Position numbers and translations under genes: made by a program
Assembly (NCBI GenBank): GCA_945893365.1
Contig: CAMDED010000001.1
Location: 62,001-126,000, forward strand
Length of the DNA: 64,000 bases
Reading direction: 5' to 3'
From: Candidatus Sulfopaludibacter sp. SbA3
GTDB taxonomy: Bacteria; Acidobacteriota; Terriglobia; Bryobacterales; Bryobacteraceae
Shown: one piece after another, positions 34,901 through 44,420 of the stretch
How positions within the stretch are numbered: position 1 is the stretch's first letter
How the letters are laid out: the number at the start of each line of letters is the position of its first letter
Notes under the pieces: generated by a model
What the model was told of the DNA's origin: nothing
The model's database searches: none
What the model saw: the letters and a program-made list of their open reading frames with translations, nothing else

Positions 34901-35196
34901 CTCTTGGCAAGCGCGCCGACGCTGAGGCTAAGGCCATGCGCGAGATCCTCGATTTGCAGCAGACCCACCTAGTCGCCACCATGAGTGCCCATGACAAGAG
35001 CCTTCAGTTGCTGCTCGATTTCAACGAGGACGAGCGCCGCCAGAAGGAGCATGACCGCCGCTATTGGGAGACACGCCTCGGCGAAGTGCATCGCGAACGC
35101 GAGACAGAGCCCGAGCGCATTCGCGCCCTTTATGAAGTCAAGGCCCGCCGTGTCGAACCCATCGGTCTCGTGTATCTCTGGCCGGTGACCAACTAA
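31954..35196 (+). CDS. drmD: DISARM SNF2-like helicase DrmD
   Basis: A 1,080-aa SNF2-family ATPase. DDVGLGKT (140-144 for GLGKT), DEAHH at 247-251, LFLSATPHNG, ATDAAREGLNL near 592-602 and a motif VI with QRNGRIDRK are all present. It is first in a five-gene operon whose content and order (drmD, drmMI, drmA, drmB, drmC) define class 1 DISARM, a restriction-like anti-phage system. DrmD is the class 1-specific helicase, thought to act on invading DNA. The central part has a long charged coiled-coil insert. The stop is followed four bases later by the methylase start. Confidence 0.93.
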   Translation: MSVTSSVPEVGQIVRVRQRLYLVEGLVARPRPQDSTLVELSCIEDDAQGQELEVLWERELDAAVLTGEEWARLAQRGFDPPEYFSAYLNTLRWNCVTSTDASLLQSPFRAGIRLDAYQLEPLRKALRLPRVNLFIADDVGLGKTIEAGLIARELLMRKKVREIVVACPPSMLLQWQEELEQRFGLHFEILDKDFIAQIRRERGFGVNPWTAHSRFLISHRLLIDEAYAGPLRNWLGTFRPGTMLILDEAHHAAPSSGQRYAIDSQITRAIQGLSPRFEHRLFLSATPHNGHSNSFTALLELLDPQRFCRGVKVVKRNLDDVMVRRLKDDLREIVGGFPKRHVVQVDISGLPADSPELRIAALLDQYRALREERLAAESRRTQSASGLLITGLQQRLFSSIEAFAKTLAVHRKTVRKQWEQSPSAPVAATSLDLLPDSVGADDERATLSEEALAAEADAQMEAATTATIGPTKDQSARSLFDREQQLLDDMTELAEKARFQPDGRVRKLTEWIRTEQLKDGKHWTDIRVIIFTEYDDTKRYLVNQLNAFIDKSERPDERIAVYHGPTPAAERERIKKAFNADPNQHPLRILIATDAAREGLNLQAHCWNLFHFDVPWNPGRMEQRNGRIDRKLQPSADVYCHYFFYTQRPEDRILKVLVEKTKRIQEELGSLSQVIESRLERLMKNGIRRRDLSTLEQQIREADIEKERRETMQDELEGARERQNALREQIDRLRGMLNRSRQAVAFQEDHFRAAISCGLRIAGSEPLGAQTAEPTPSTTHGPTQYTFPAIDQRDGADPTWAATLDALRKPRDRSERLWEWRRNAPIRPVVFEDPGIVTDEVVHLHLEHPVVRRLLSRFVSQGFVHHDLSRACLSQTNDAIPRVILLGRLALYGPGAARLHEEIIPVTARWRESNRTEPLTPYARTAETETLRLLEDALIAPRDHRLNETIRRQLLETVTRDIQDLLPHLETRAEEYEEDARAALGKRADAEAKAMREILDLQQTHLVATMSAHDKSLQLLLDFNEDERRQKEHDRRYWETRLGEVHRERETEPERIRALYEVKARRVEPIGLVYLWPVTN

Positions 35197-35200
35197 TTCC

Positions 35201-38200
35201 ATGGCGAAGTCCCCGGAACAGCTCGCGCATGAACAGTGGCTTGGCTACATCCAGCCTGAGGGCCTGGTGGTTTCCATTCCGGCACTGTTGGATGCCCGCG
35301 CACACATCAACCAGAACTTCCTGCCTCGCCACCGCGCGCTGCTCGAATTTCTGCCAAAGGACCGCGCCGGCCAGCCCATCGGCGAATTGCCAGGTTTTCT
35401 GCCCTTCGCCGAATCCATTCTCGGCTGGTCGCAAGCCGACATCGCTGGAGCGCCGCAAGGTCCCGCCTTGCCAGAAACGCTTCAGTTCTACCTGCGAGAC
35501 TATGGCGAAACGCTCCAACCGAAATACGCGCTGCGCGACTTTAACCAATCCGACTCCGACTGGCTGCTGCTGGTCGACGAACTGCCAGGCGTTCAGGACT
35601 TCGACACTGCCCCGCCAGCCGGAGTGCGGCAATGGCAGGCCAGCCCTCAAGCCCGCTTTGAGCGCCTGCTGCGTGAAACGAAAGTCCCGGTTGGGTTGCT
35701 CGTCAACCAGCAAGCCCTCCGCCTGGTCTATGCTCCGCGCGGCGAATCGAGTGGCTTCCTCACCTTCCGTATCCCAGAAATGACCCAAGTCGCAGGACGG
35801 CCGATCTTCGCCGCCCTCGACATGCTGCTCTCTGCAGACCGTCTCTTCGTCGTCGAGAAGAAAGAGCAGCTCCCGGCCATCCTCGCCGCCAGCCGCAAAT
35901 ACCAGAACGTCGTTTCGACACGTTTGGCGGGGCAGGTCATGGCCGCGCTATACGAACTACTGCGCGGCTTCCAGGCCGGCCATGACCAATCCTCTGGCCG
36001 ACTGCTGAAAGACGTCCTTGCGAACGATCCTAATCAGGTCTACCAGGGTCTGCTTACGGTGCTGCTGCGTCTGGTCTTCATCCTCTTCGCCGAGGATCGC
36101 GGTTTGCTCTCGACCGATCCCATCTACACCAACCACTACGGCATCGGAGGGCTATTCGAACGGCTCCGTGCCGACGCGGCCCGCTATCCCGACACCATGG
36201 ACCAGCGTTTCGGAGCCTGGGCGCAACTCCTCACGCTGTTCCGCCTCATCTATGACGGCGGCAGCCACGGACCAAAGTTCGACCTACCCGCCCGGCGCGG
36301 TTACCTCTTCGATCCGAGCCGCTACGCTTTCCTGGAAGGACGCCAAGCTTCCGAGGACTCTATCGCCATTCCCCGCATCTCGGACGGGGTACTCCATCGC
36401 GTACTCGAAAACCTGCTCATCCTCGACGGTGAACGGCTCAGCTACCGCAACCTCGACGTGGAACAGATCGGTAGTGTTTACGAAGCCGTTATGGGGTTCA
36501 CCCTTGAGGTAGCTGCTGGACCCGCCATCGCGATCACCTCACCGAAAAAGGCGAAGGGCGGGGCGCCCGTCACCATCAACCTCGAAGAACTGCTTCGCGC
36601 CGCGCCCGCCAAGCGCGCCGAGTGGTTGCAGAAAACCACCGGCCAGAAGCTCGCCCCCAAGGCCGCAGCTGCGCTGAAATCAGCTGCGTCGCTCCCGGAC
36701 CTATTGGCGGCACTTGATCGTAAGATCGAAAAAGACTTGACGCCCGCGGTGGTCCCTGCGGGGTCAATGATCTTCCAGCCGTCGCCCGAACGGCGCCGCA
36801 GCGGGTCACACTATACGCCGCGGTCGCTGACCAGCCCCATCGTCGAGGCCGCCCTGGCTCCTGTACTCCAGCAACTCGGTCCCGAGCCCACGCCGGAACA
36901 GATTCTTGATCTTAAGATCTGCGATCCCGCCATGGGTTCTGGCGCGTTCCTGGTGGAAGTGTGCCGCCAGTTGGGTGAGCACCTGCTCGACGCATGGCGC
37001 CGCACCGACTTGCTGCCGCCGATTCCACCGGACGAAGACGAACTGCTCCATGCCCGCCGGGTCGTGGCCCAGCGCTGTCTCTATGGTGTGGACAGGAACG
37101 ACATGGCTGTTGATCTGGCCAAGCTCTCGCTGTGGCTGGCCACACTCGCCAAGGAGCATCCCTTCACGTTTCTCGATCACGCACTGCGCCATGGCGATTC
37201 GTTGGTCGGATTCACCACCCGCCAGATCAGCTATTTTGACTGGGCTGGAAATCCCCAGCAGGACCTCTTCGGCAAACGCTTCCAGGACAAGCTGGAACTC
37301 GTGCTTCGCAACCGCGCCATCATTCTCAATGCGCCGGACACCGTGCCATACGAGACCCAGCAGCAGCGACTACGCAAAGCCGATGAATACTTGATCGATG
37401 CCCGCCATACCGGCGATGTTTTGGCGGCAGCGTACTTTTCGTCATCGAAGCCGAAGCCGCGGGAGAAGGACCGTTTGACCAAAGGCGCTCTGCTGAAGCG
37501 AGCCATCGAGAACATCACCGATCTTGAGGCCGACGACGAGATCCAAGGGATCGTCCGCACGCTCCGGGTTCAAGGCGTCATACCCCTTCATTGGGAACTC
37601 GAGTTCCCTGAAGTCTTCCGGCGCGGCGGTTTTGACGTGATTGTAGGCAATCCGCCCTTTGCAGGCAAAAATACCATCGCAGAGGGACACGCCGCAGGTT
37701 ATCTCGACTGGCTAAAGTTAATCCATACACACTCCCACGGCAACTCGGACTTGGCCGCGCACTTCTTCCGGCGTGCGTTCACGTTGCTCAGGCCGGGTGG
37801 CTGCTTCGGACTGATTGCCACGAATACCATCAGCCAGGGCGACACTCGATCCACCGGTCTGCGCTGGATCTGTGGAAATGGCGGCACCATCTATCGCGCC
37901 CGCAAGCGGTACAAGTGGCCGGGAGTGGCGGCGGTAGTTGTCAGTGTGGTGCATGTGCACAAAGGTGGGTTCTCGGGGCCATGCCAACTCGATGGCCGCT
38001 CCGTAGACCGCATCACGGCCTATCTCCTAGATGCCGGTGGCAGTGAAGATCCCGAGAAATTGGTCGCCAACGAAGACCACAGTTTTCAAGGAAGTATCGT
38101 TCTGGGCATGGGTTTTACGTTTGACGACACAGACACAAAAGGGGTCGCCTCGCCCCTCGCTGAGATGCACCGGCTAATTGCGAAAGATCCGCGCAATGCA

Positions 38201-39235
38201 GAGCGCATCTTCCCCTACATCGGTGGCGAAGAAGTGAGCGACTCCCCCACGCACGCACACCACCGGCACGTGATCAATTTCGAAGATTTTCCTTTGCGAC
38301 GAAAGGAGACAGGGCACAGTTGGTTTGGCTTGACTGAAGAGACGCAACGGACGCAGTTGAAGGAAGGAATAGTCGCTCCGGATTATCCAGGCGAGGTCGC
38401 GGCTGACTGGCCGGATTTGCTAGAAATTGTGGAGCAGAAAATCAAGGGTACCCGCGCTTCACACTCGACAGCACCATGGTGGCAGTTTGAGCGTCCGCGC
38501 GTTGAGCTCCGAGTGGCATCTTCACATTTAAGACGCATGCTCGCCCAAAACTGTGGAGCAACTCCTCACTTGGCACCCGTTTTTATCCCGACCGCAGTTG
38601 TGGCGGCCAACACGCTCGTTCTATTTGTTCATGATGATCTGTGCTCATTTTCGATACTGCAAAGCCGCGTTCATGAGGTGTGGGCACGTCGCGAATCATC
38701 TTCCATGAAGGATGATCTGCGTTATACGAACTCACGGGCCTACGAGACGTTCCCTTTTCCCAAAACTGTTGAAAACCTCGTACCAATCGGAGAACGCTAC
38801 TACGAACTCCGCGCAGCACTGATGGTCCGGAGCAACGAAGGACTGACCAAGACTTACAATCGCTTCCACGACCCCGGTGAAATGTCCGATGACATCGCGC
38901 AACTGCGCCGTCTGCATGATGCCATCGATCACGCTGTGCTAGAGGCTTATGGTTGGACCAGCGTCCGACCAGTCTGCGAGTTTTTCCCTGAGTTCGACGA
39001 CGACGAGGATGAAGAGGAGTCCACCCCCAAAAAGAAGCACTTCCGATACCGCTGGCCGGACGAGATCCGCGACGACGTGCTGGCTCGGCTGCTGAATTTG
39101 AATCAGCAGCGGTACGAGGAAGAGGTCCGGGCGGGTTTGCACGACAAAGGCGATGGGTCAAGAGACACCCGCCGAAGGAAGTCGGCTGATGCGGACGAGG
39201 GATCGGTTGAGGATCAGGGAGAATTGGATCTATGA
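35201..39235 (+). CDS. drmMI: DISARM adenine methylase DrmMI
   Basis: A 1,344-aa protein with a type IIG-like gamma N6-adenine methylase core: DPAMGSGAFLVEV (D575-F583) binds SAM and VGNPPF (NPPF 817-820) is catalytic. Long N- and C-terminal regions fit target recognition. In class 1 DISARM this enzyme modifies host DNA so that self is recognised. The start ATG is four bases after drmD, and its stop overlaps drmA as ATGA. Confidence 0.93.
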   Translation: MAKSPEQLAHEQWLGYIQPEGLVVSIPALLDARAHINQNFLPRHRALLEFLPKDRAGQPIGELPGFLPFAESILGWSQADIAGAPQGPALPETLQFYLRDYGETLQPKYALRDFNQSDSDWLLLVDELPGVQDFDTAPPAGVRQWQASPQARFERLLRETKVPVGLLVNQQALRLVYAPRGESSGFLTFRIPEMTQVAGRPIFAALDMLLSADRLFVVEKKEQLPAILAASRKYQNVVSTRLAGQVMAALYELLRGFQAGHDQSSGRLLKDVLANDPNQVYQGLLTVLLRLVFILFAEDRGLLSTDPIYTNHYGIGGLFERLRADAARYPDTMDQRFGAWAQLLTLFRLIYDGGSHGPKFDLPARRGYLFDPSRYAFLEGRQASEDSIAIPRISDGVLHRVLENLLILDGERLSYRNLDVEQIGSVYEAVMGFTLEVAAGPAIAITSPKKAKGGAPVTINLEELLRAAPAKRAEWLQKTTGQKLAPKAAAALKSAASLPDLLAALDRKIEKDLTPAVVPAGSMIFQPSPERRRSGSHYTPRSLTSPIVEAALAPVLQQLGPEPTPEQILDLKICDPAMGSGAFLVEVCRQLGEHLLDAWRRTDLLPPIPPDEDELLHARRVVAQRCLYGVDRNDMAVDLAKLSLWLATLAKEHPFTFLDHALRHGDSLVGFTTRQISYFDWAGNPQQDLFGKRFQDKLELVLRNRAIILNAPDTVPYETQQQRLRKADEYLIDARHTGDVLAAAYFSSSKPKPREKDRLTKGALLKRAIENITDLEADDEIQGIVRTLRVQGVIPLHWELEFPEVFRRGGFDVIVGNPPFAGKNTIAEGHAAGYLDWLKLIHTHSHGNSDLAAHFFRRAFTLLRPGGCFGLIATNTISQGDTRSTGLRWICGNGGTIYRARKRYKWPGVAAVVVSVVHVHKGGFSGPCQLDGRSVDRITAYLLDAGGSEDPEKLVANEDHSFQGSIVLGMGFTFDDTDTKGVASPLAEMHRLIAKDPRNAERIFPYIGGEEVSDSPTHAHHRHVINFEDFPLRRKETGHSWFGLTEETQRTQLKEGIVAPDYPGEVAADWPDLLEIVEQKIKGTRASHSTAPWWQFERPRVELRVASSHLRRMLAQNCGATPHLAPVFIPTAVVAANTLVLFVHDDLCSFSILQSRVHEVWARRESSSMKDDLRYTNSRAYETFPFPKTVENLVPIGERYYELRAALMVRSNEGLTKTYNRFHDPGEMSDDIAQLRRLHDAIDHAVLEAYGWTSVRPVCEFFPEFDDDEDEEESTPKKKHFRYRWPDEIRDDVLARLLNLNQQRYEEEVRAGLHDKGDGSRDTRRRKSADADEGSVEDQGELDL

Positions 39236-42200
39236 CCTCGGCTGAAGTCCGCTCAAAATTAGTAGAGGCGCTGGAACTCGATCTGGTGGGCCCGCGCCCC
39301 GGTTTGGGCGCCGCGGACGAGATTTTGCCGCAATCGCCCTCGCGTTGGTATCTGACCGGGTTTCTGGTTCCCATCGACGCGGGATCGTCGCAGAAGGTCG
39401 ATGAAGAAGCGACCGAGGAGTTAGATTCGGCCGAGTCCGGCGGCGTGGATGATGACGAACCGCCAGAGCGCGGATCGGCCCGGAATCGCATTTTCGCTTC
39501 GTCCATGGGCATGAGTGTGCTGGTTTCCGCTGGAGCGAAGGCGCTCGAAGTGACGGTAACGTGGGGCGACTACGAGCCGCGCAGCAGTCCAGAGAGTTGG
39601 TCCCGCGCCCCGCGTGAACATCGGTTGACGCTCAACCTACCAGCGAAGACGGGCAATACGCGTGAGACCGCCGTTCCGGAAAGTAAGGGGTTGAAGGTCG
39701 CGCTGCTGGTGCGTCCGGTTGAGTCCGCTGCTCTCGAGGCCGGACTGCCCGCCGGTACGCGGACGGTGTCCGTGTTCCTGGTCAACCGTCGCAAGCCCGC
39801 GCCCGATGAAGCGAAGGACAAGGCATTTGCCTTCCAAGCACAACTCGAGATCCGCGCAGATGCGCCGTTGGTTGCACGGCCCGATCTGCGGGGCCTGGCC
39901 AGCGACGATTGGGATGACCGCATCGCCGACTTGCAGTATCGCGACACCGGCGAATACGCCGTAGGCCACAATGTTGCGACCGAAGCCATTCTGACGGACG
40001 GCCACTGCCGGGGTGTGCGCTCCTGCTGGGTGCCGACGGCCGAGGTGGAGAGGGTCGCTCCTGCAGCCATCGTCGGAGCGGAAATGAAGATGGACGTGCT
40101 GGCGGCTCTGACGGACTTTCCTGACGCGCAGGCAAAGCTCGATCCGTTGGTCACCGAGTACCGAGCGTGGATTTCTGCGCAAACCGCCCCCACGTTATCT
40201 GCGAAGCGCAAAGAAACCGCCGAGAGTTTGCAGAGCCGGGCCCAAGTTGCTGCGGACCGCATCGCCCAAGGTATCGCGCTGCTCAAGGATCCGCAGTGTC
40301 TGGCGGCTTTCCAACTCGCAAACAAGGTGATGGCGTTGGCCGCGCGGCGCCGGTTGGGCGTCATGCAGGGCAAGCCGCCCGAATCCGTGACACCGGAATG
40401 GCGGCCCTTCCAGTTGGCATTCCTGCTGATGAATCTGCCTGGTATCGCCCGTCCCACGGCGGAGGATCGCAAGGTGGTGGACCTGTTGTTCTTTCCGACA
40501 GGCGGCGGCAAGACGGAAGCCTATCTGGGTCTGGCCGCGTGTACGCTCCTGCTGAGACGGATGCAAAATCCCGGCATCTCTGGCGCGGGTGTGAGCGTTC
40601 TGATGCGTTACACACTACGTCTTTTGACGCTGGATCAGTTGGGCCGCGCGGCGACGTTGATCTGTGCCTTGGAGCTGGAGCGGCAGAAGGATGCCAAACT
40701 TCTAGGCGACTGGCCATTTGAGATCGGTCTCTGGGTAGGACGGGCAGCGACTCCGAACCGTATGGGGAAGAAAGGCGACAACGACCGCGAGTCGGCACGC
40801 GCGCGAACGATCGCGTATCTGAATGATGATCGCAAGCCGTCGCCGATTCCGCTGGAAGAGTGCCCGTGGTGCGGGACGAAGTTCAAGACGATTTCCTTCA
40901 AGCTCCTGCCGAATCCAGATGAGCCGACCGACTTGCGCATCCGCTGCGTGAACCGGAGTTGTGAGTTTGGTCGCGAGTTCTCGTTGCCAATTCTCGCCGT
41001 GGACGATCCGATCTATCGCCGTCTGCCGTGCTTCATAATCGCAACGGTCGATAAGTTTGCTGGCCTGCCATGGGTCGGTCAGGTTGGTGCATTCTTTGGA
41101 AGAGTTAACCGCTATGACGCAAGGGCCGGGTTCTTCGGACCGTGCGACACGGCACAGGGCACCGCGATACCGGGAGGACGGCTGCTACCTCCCGATCTGG
41201 TCATACAGGATGAGTTGCACTTGATATCGGGTCCGCTCGGCACAATGGTCGGGCTGTATGAGACTGCGCTAGAAGCACTCAGCGTACGGCAGTTGGATGG
41301 CGTGGACGTCAAGCCGAAGATCATTGCCTCGACCGCTACAGTGCGGAGAGCCGATAGTCAGATTCGGGCGCTATTCAATCGCGCGACTGTGGACATCTTT
41401 CCGCCACCGGGACCAGACCGGCGCGATTCGTTTTTTGCCCACACGCTGCCGGCTTCCGATAGTCCGGCAAGGCAGTATGCCGGAATCGCCGCTCAGGGAC
41501 GAAGTCCGAAGGTGGTGATGTTGCGGGTTTATATGGCGCTGCTGGGCGCATCGCAGAAGTATTTCGACCGCTTGAAGATGAAGGGGCAGGACAATCCGGC
41601 AGACCCATACATGACGTTGGTTGGCTATTACAACGCGTTGCGGGAACTTGGTGGAGCGCGGCGGCTTATCGAAGACGAAGTGCGCAATCGATTGGTGGGT
41701 TACTCGTCAAGGAAGCGGCAAGGTGAGACGGAAGGGCTGTTCGCCAACCGCCAAATTGATTACGAACCAGTCGAATTGACCAGCCGCGAGAGCACGGCAC
41801 GGGTGTCGGAGGCCAAGCGTCGCTTGGCGCTGCCATTTGGGCAAGATAAAGCTGTACATGTCGCGATCGCGACCAACATGATCTCGGTGGGCCTCGACAT
41901 TACTCGGCTAGGATTGATGGTGGTCTTCGGGCAGCCGAAGACGAGCGCGGAATACATCCAGGCCACGAGCCGCGTAGGCCGCGACCAGAACCGGCCGGGT
42001 TTGGTGGTGACGATCTACAACGTCCATAAGCCGCGCGACCGCTCCCACTACGAGCGGTTCGAGATCTATCACGAGACATTCTACCGAAGCGTGGAAGTCA
42101 CCAGCGTGACGCCCTTCTCCCCGCGCGCACTTGATAAGGGGCTAGCCGGGACGTTGGTGGGCTTGGCGCGGCACAGTCTTCCGCCGATGACTCCGGCTCG

Positions 42201-42594
42201 AGGAGCCGCGCAGATTCTGGCCGAAAGGGTACGGCTCGACTTTGTCGTCGATACGCTGGCGGAACGGGCTCTTGGCCACTCAACACTTCCACCAGCGGAG
42301 GCCGATCTCATGCGGCGGCGAGTACGGGAAAGGACACTTGATCTCCTCGATGAGTGGAGCAAGGAGGCAATGGAACTCGCTAACGTCGGTGTGGGCTTGC
42401 AGTACAACCCGACGGAAGCGGGCGGCGCGCAGCCGCTGCTACGCGATTTTCTCAGCGCCGATTTGAAGAATCTGCCGGCCAATCATCGCCGCATGAAGTT
42501 CCGGGCAAACCGTTCGTTGCGTGATGTTGAGCCGAGTGTCGCCGTCCAGGTGAAGACTATCGACTTGCAGCCCGTGGAGGAAGACGAAGTATGA
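39232..42594 (+). CDS. drmA: DISARM helicase DrmA
   Basis: A 1,120-aa superfamily 2 helicase: PTGGGKT (GGGKT 424-428), DELH at 660-663, IIASTATVRRAD, ISVGLDI and QATSRVGR at 910-917. Two CxxC pairs between motifs (CPWCG and a later NRSCEFG) suggest a zinc site. With DrmB it forms the core complex that is conserved in all DISARM classes and binds DNA ends or ssDNA. It overlaps both neighbours by four bases (ATGA), so the genes are translationally coupled. Confidence 0.93.
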   Translation: MTSAEVRSKLVEALELDLVGPRPGLGAADEILPQSPSRWYLTGFLVPIDAGSSQKVDEEATEELDSAESGGVDDDEPPERGSARNRIFASSMGMSVLVSAGAKALEVTVTWGDYEPRSSPESWSRAPREHRLTLNLPAKTGNTRETAVPESKGLKVALLVRPVESAALEAGLPAGTRTVSVFLVNRRKPAPDEAKDKAFAFQAQLEIRADAPLVARPDLRGLASDDWDDRIADLQYRDTGEYAVGHNVATEAILTDGHCRGVRSCWVPTAEVERVAPAAIVGAEMKMDVLAALTDFPDAQAKLDPLVTEYRAWISAQTAPTLSAKRKETAESLQSRAQVAADRIAQGIALLKDPQCLAAFQLANKVMALAARRRLGVMQGKPPESVTPEWRPFQLAFLLMNLPGIARPTAEDRKVVDLLFFPTGGGKTEAYLGLAACTLLLRRMQNPGISGAGVSVLMRYTLRLLTLDQLGRAATLICALELERQKDAKLLGDWPFEIGLWVGRAATPNRMGKKGDNDRESARARTIAYLNDDRKPSPIPLEECPWCGTKFKTISFKLLPNPDEPTDLRIRCVNRSCEFGREFSLPILAVDDPIYRRLPCFIIATVDKFAGLPWVGQVGAFFGRVNRYDARAGFFGPCDTAQGTAIPGGRLLPPDLVIQDELHLISGPLGTMVGLYETALEALSVRQLDGVDVKPKIIASTATVRRADSQIRALFNRATVDIFPPPGPDRRDSFFAHTLPASDSPARQYAGIAAQGRSPKVVMLRVYMALLGASQKYFDRLKMKGQDNPADPYMTLVGYYNALRELGGARRLIEDEVRNRLVGYSSRKRQGETEGLFANRQIDYEPVELTSRESTARVSEAKRRLALPFGQDKAVHVAIATNMISVGLDITRLGLMVVFGQPKTSAEYIQATSRVGRDQNRPGLVVTIYNVHKPRDRSHYERFEIYHETFYRSVEVTSVTPFSPRALDKGLAGTLVGLARHSLPPMTPARGAAQILAERVRLDFVVDTLAERALGHSTLPPAEADLMRRRVRERTLDLLDEWSKEAMELANVGVGLQYNPTEAGGAQPLLRDFLSADLKNLPANHRRMKFRANRSLRDVEPSVAVQVKTIDLQPVEEDEV

Positions 42595-44420
42595 GCAACG
42601 GGCGCTACATCAAGCCGCAGGGCGAGCTGCGGCAGAGCCAGGTCGTGATGACGTTCGGACCAGGCTCGATGGTTGATCTGCCCAAACACTCGGTGCTAAT
42701 CGCAGGACTGGACTATTGGAGTGGCGGAGGGACCGAGATCTTCGAGGCCCGCTTGGCCGCAAAGGCGGCGCGGCTGCTGGAACTACCTTCCGTGCGCCTA
42801 GTGACGCCACCACCTGCCGATGACGATCCGCTGGGGCCGAACCCGCACATTGAAGCTTTTCAGTTCCCGGAGTGGTTCATCACTCAAGACAACGAGCGGG
42901 ATTCGGAAGCGATGTTCGGACGGACGCGACTACTTGTGCACCGGAAGGCTCTCGCGCGCGGGGCGTACATCGACCGGAACAAGAAGCGACGTTCTGTCGT
43001 ACCGATTCGTTTCGTGAGGGCCTGCCGCTGTGGACATATCGGCGATATCGACTGGTACGCTTTCGTCCATCAGGGCAAGTCTGAATGCACCCAGCAGCAG
43101 CGGCAACTTTTTATTGATGAGCGGGGAACGAGCGGGGATCTGACCGAGATCTTCATTCGCTGTGAATGCGGCAAGGCGGAGCGCAGCGTCGCCCAGGCAG
43201 CGCGATTCCAGGACCGCGCGCTCGGCAACTGCGATGGAAGCAGACCGTGGTTGGGACCATACACAAAGGAATCCTGCGGCGAGCCGAGCCGATTGCTGAT
43301 CCGCAGCGCATCGAATGCCTATTTCCCACAGACACTGAGCGTAATCTCGCTGCCGGACCGCGATGAATCCGTGCGGAAGGCTGTAGACGCAGCCTGGGAC
43401 TATCTCGAAATTGTCGAGACTAGAGAAGATTTGGAGCGCGAGTTGCGTCGACCAAAAGTGCGCGAGGCACTGGATGGGGTTTCGTTGGAGGAAGCCTTCG
43501 CGCAGATTCAGGCCCGGCGCGCGGCTGCGCCTACGCCGGATAAGTCTGTCAAACAGGCGGAACTGGAGACGCTAGCCGCCTCGAAGGAGGAGATCGGATC
43601 GGATCAGCCAGAAGGCGTATTTTACGCTCGCTCGTTGCCGAAGACGATCTGGGACCAGCCATGGATGAAGCCGATTGAGCGAATCGTGTTGGTGCATCGG
43701 TTGAGAGAAGTGGTGGCGCAGGTCGGCTTCACGCGCTTCGAGTCAGCGGCGCCGGACATTGAGGGTGAGTTGGACCTCGGCGTCAAGCGCGCTGTGCTGG
43801 CTCGGGAGATGACTTGGCTGCCAGCGTACGAGAACAAGGGTGAGGGTATCTTCCTGAAGTTCAGCGCGGCATACCTGAATGACTGGGCGCAGAGACCGGC
43901 GGTCGTCAAACAGGGGATCCGGCTTAAACAAGGTTTCGATGCTTGGAAGGCCGAGCGCCAAGGCAGTTCGCGCGTGTTTCCCGGATTACCATACGTCGCC
44001 CTGCATAGCTTCTCGCACCTTTTGCTGACTGCGCTGGCCCTGGAATGTGGTTATCCGGCAAGTTCCATCCGGGAGCGCATCTACGCAATTCCGAGCGTGG
44101 GCTATGGGGTACTTCTCTATACCGGCAGTTCGGATGCCGAAGGGACGCTGGGCGGACTGATCCAGGTAGGCAGACGCATCCACAATTCGGTGCGAAGTGC
44201 GCTCGAACTCGGGCTGCTGTGCTCGAACGATCCAGTATGCGCGCAGCATGATCCGGAGAACAGGCAAGAACATCGCCACCTACACGGAGCGGCTTGTCAC
44301 GGCTGTGTTCTGACCGCCGAGACAAGTTGCGAACAGCAAAACGATTTCCTCGATCGCGCCCTCGTCGTGAAAACTGTGGAAGAGTTGGGCGCTGAGCTGT
44401 TTGGCGACGTCGGATGGTGA
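42591..44420 (+). CDS. drmB: DISARM DUF1998 protein DrmB
   Basis: A 609-aa protein whose C-terminal third is a DUF1998 domain: LHSFSHLLLTALALECGY (about 471-488), then YTGSSDAEGTLGGL, and ACHGCVLTAETSCEQ with C569 and C572, a probable zinc site. Earlier cysteines CRCGHIGDIDW (C145, C147) and CECGKAE may form another. DrmB partners DrmA. The ATG overlaps the drmA stop as ATGA. Confidence 0.93.
   Translation: MSNGRYIKPQGELRQSQVVMTFGPGSMVDLPKHSVLIAGLDYWSGGGTEIFEARLAAKAARLLELPSVRLVTPPPADDDPLGPNPHIEAFQFPEWFITQDNERDSEAMFGRTRLLVHRKALARGAYIDRNKKRRSVVPIRFVRACRCGHIGDIDWYAFVHQGKSECTQQQRQLFIDERGTSGDLTEIFIRCECGKAERSVAQAARFQDRALGNCDGSRPWLGPYTKESCGEPSRLLIRSASNAYFPQTLSVISLPDRDESVRKAVDAAWDYLEIVETREDLERELRRPKVREALDGVSLEEAFAQIQARRAAAPTPDKSVKQAELETLAASKEEIGSDQPEGVFYARSLPKTIWDQPWMKPIERIVLVHRLREVVAQVGFTRFESAAPDIEGELDLGVKRAVLAREMTWLPAYENKGEGIFLKFSAAYLNDWAQRPAVVKQGIRLKQGFDAWKAERQGSSRVFPGLPYVALHSFSHLLLTALALECGYPASSIRERIYAIPSVGYGVLLYTGSSDAEGTLGGLIQVGRRIHNSVRSALELGLLCSNDPVCAQHDPENRQEHRHLHGAACHGCVLTAETSCEQQNDFLDRALVVKTVEELGAELFGDVGW

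Noticed and set aside
38583-39512. Minus-strand frame of 309 codons across the drmMI/drmA junction
   Set aside because: Shadow of two well-supported coding frames, with typical antisense composition.
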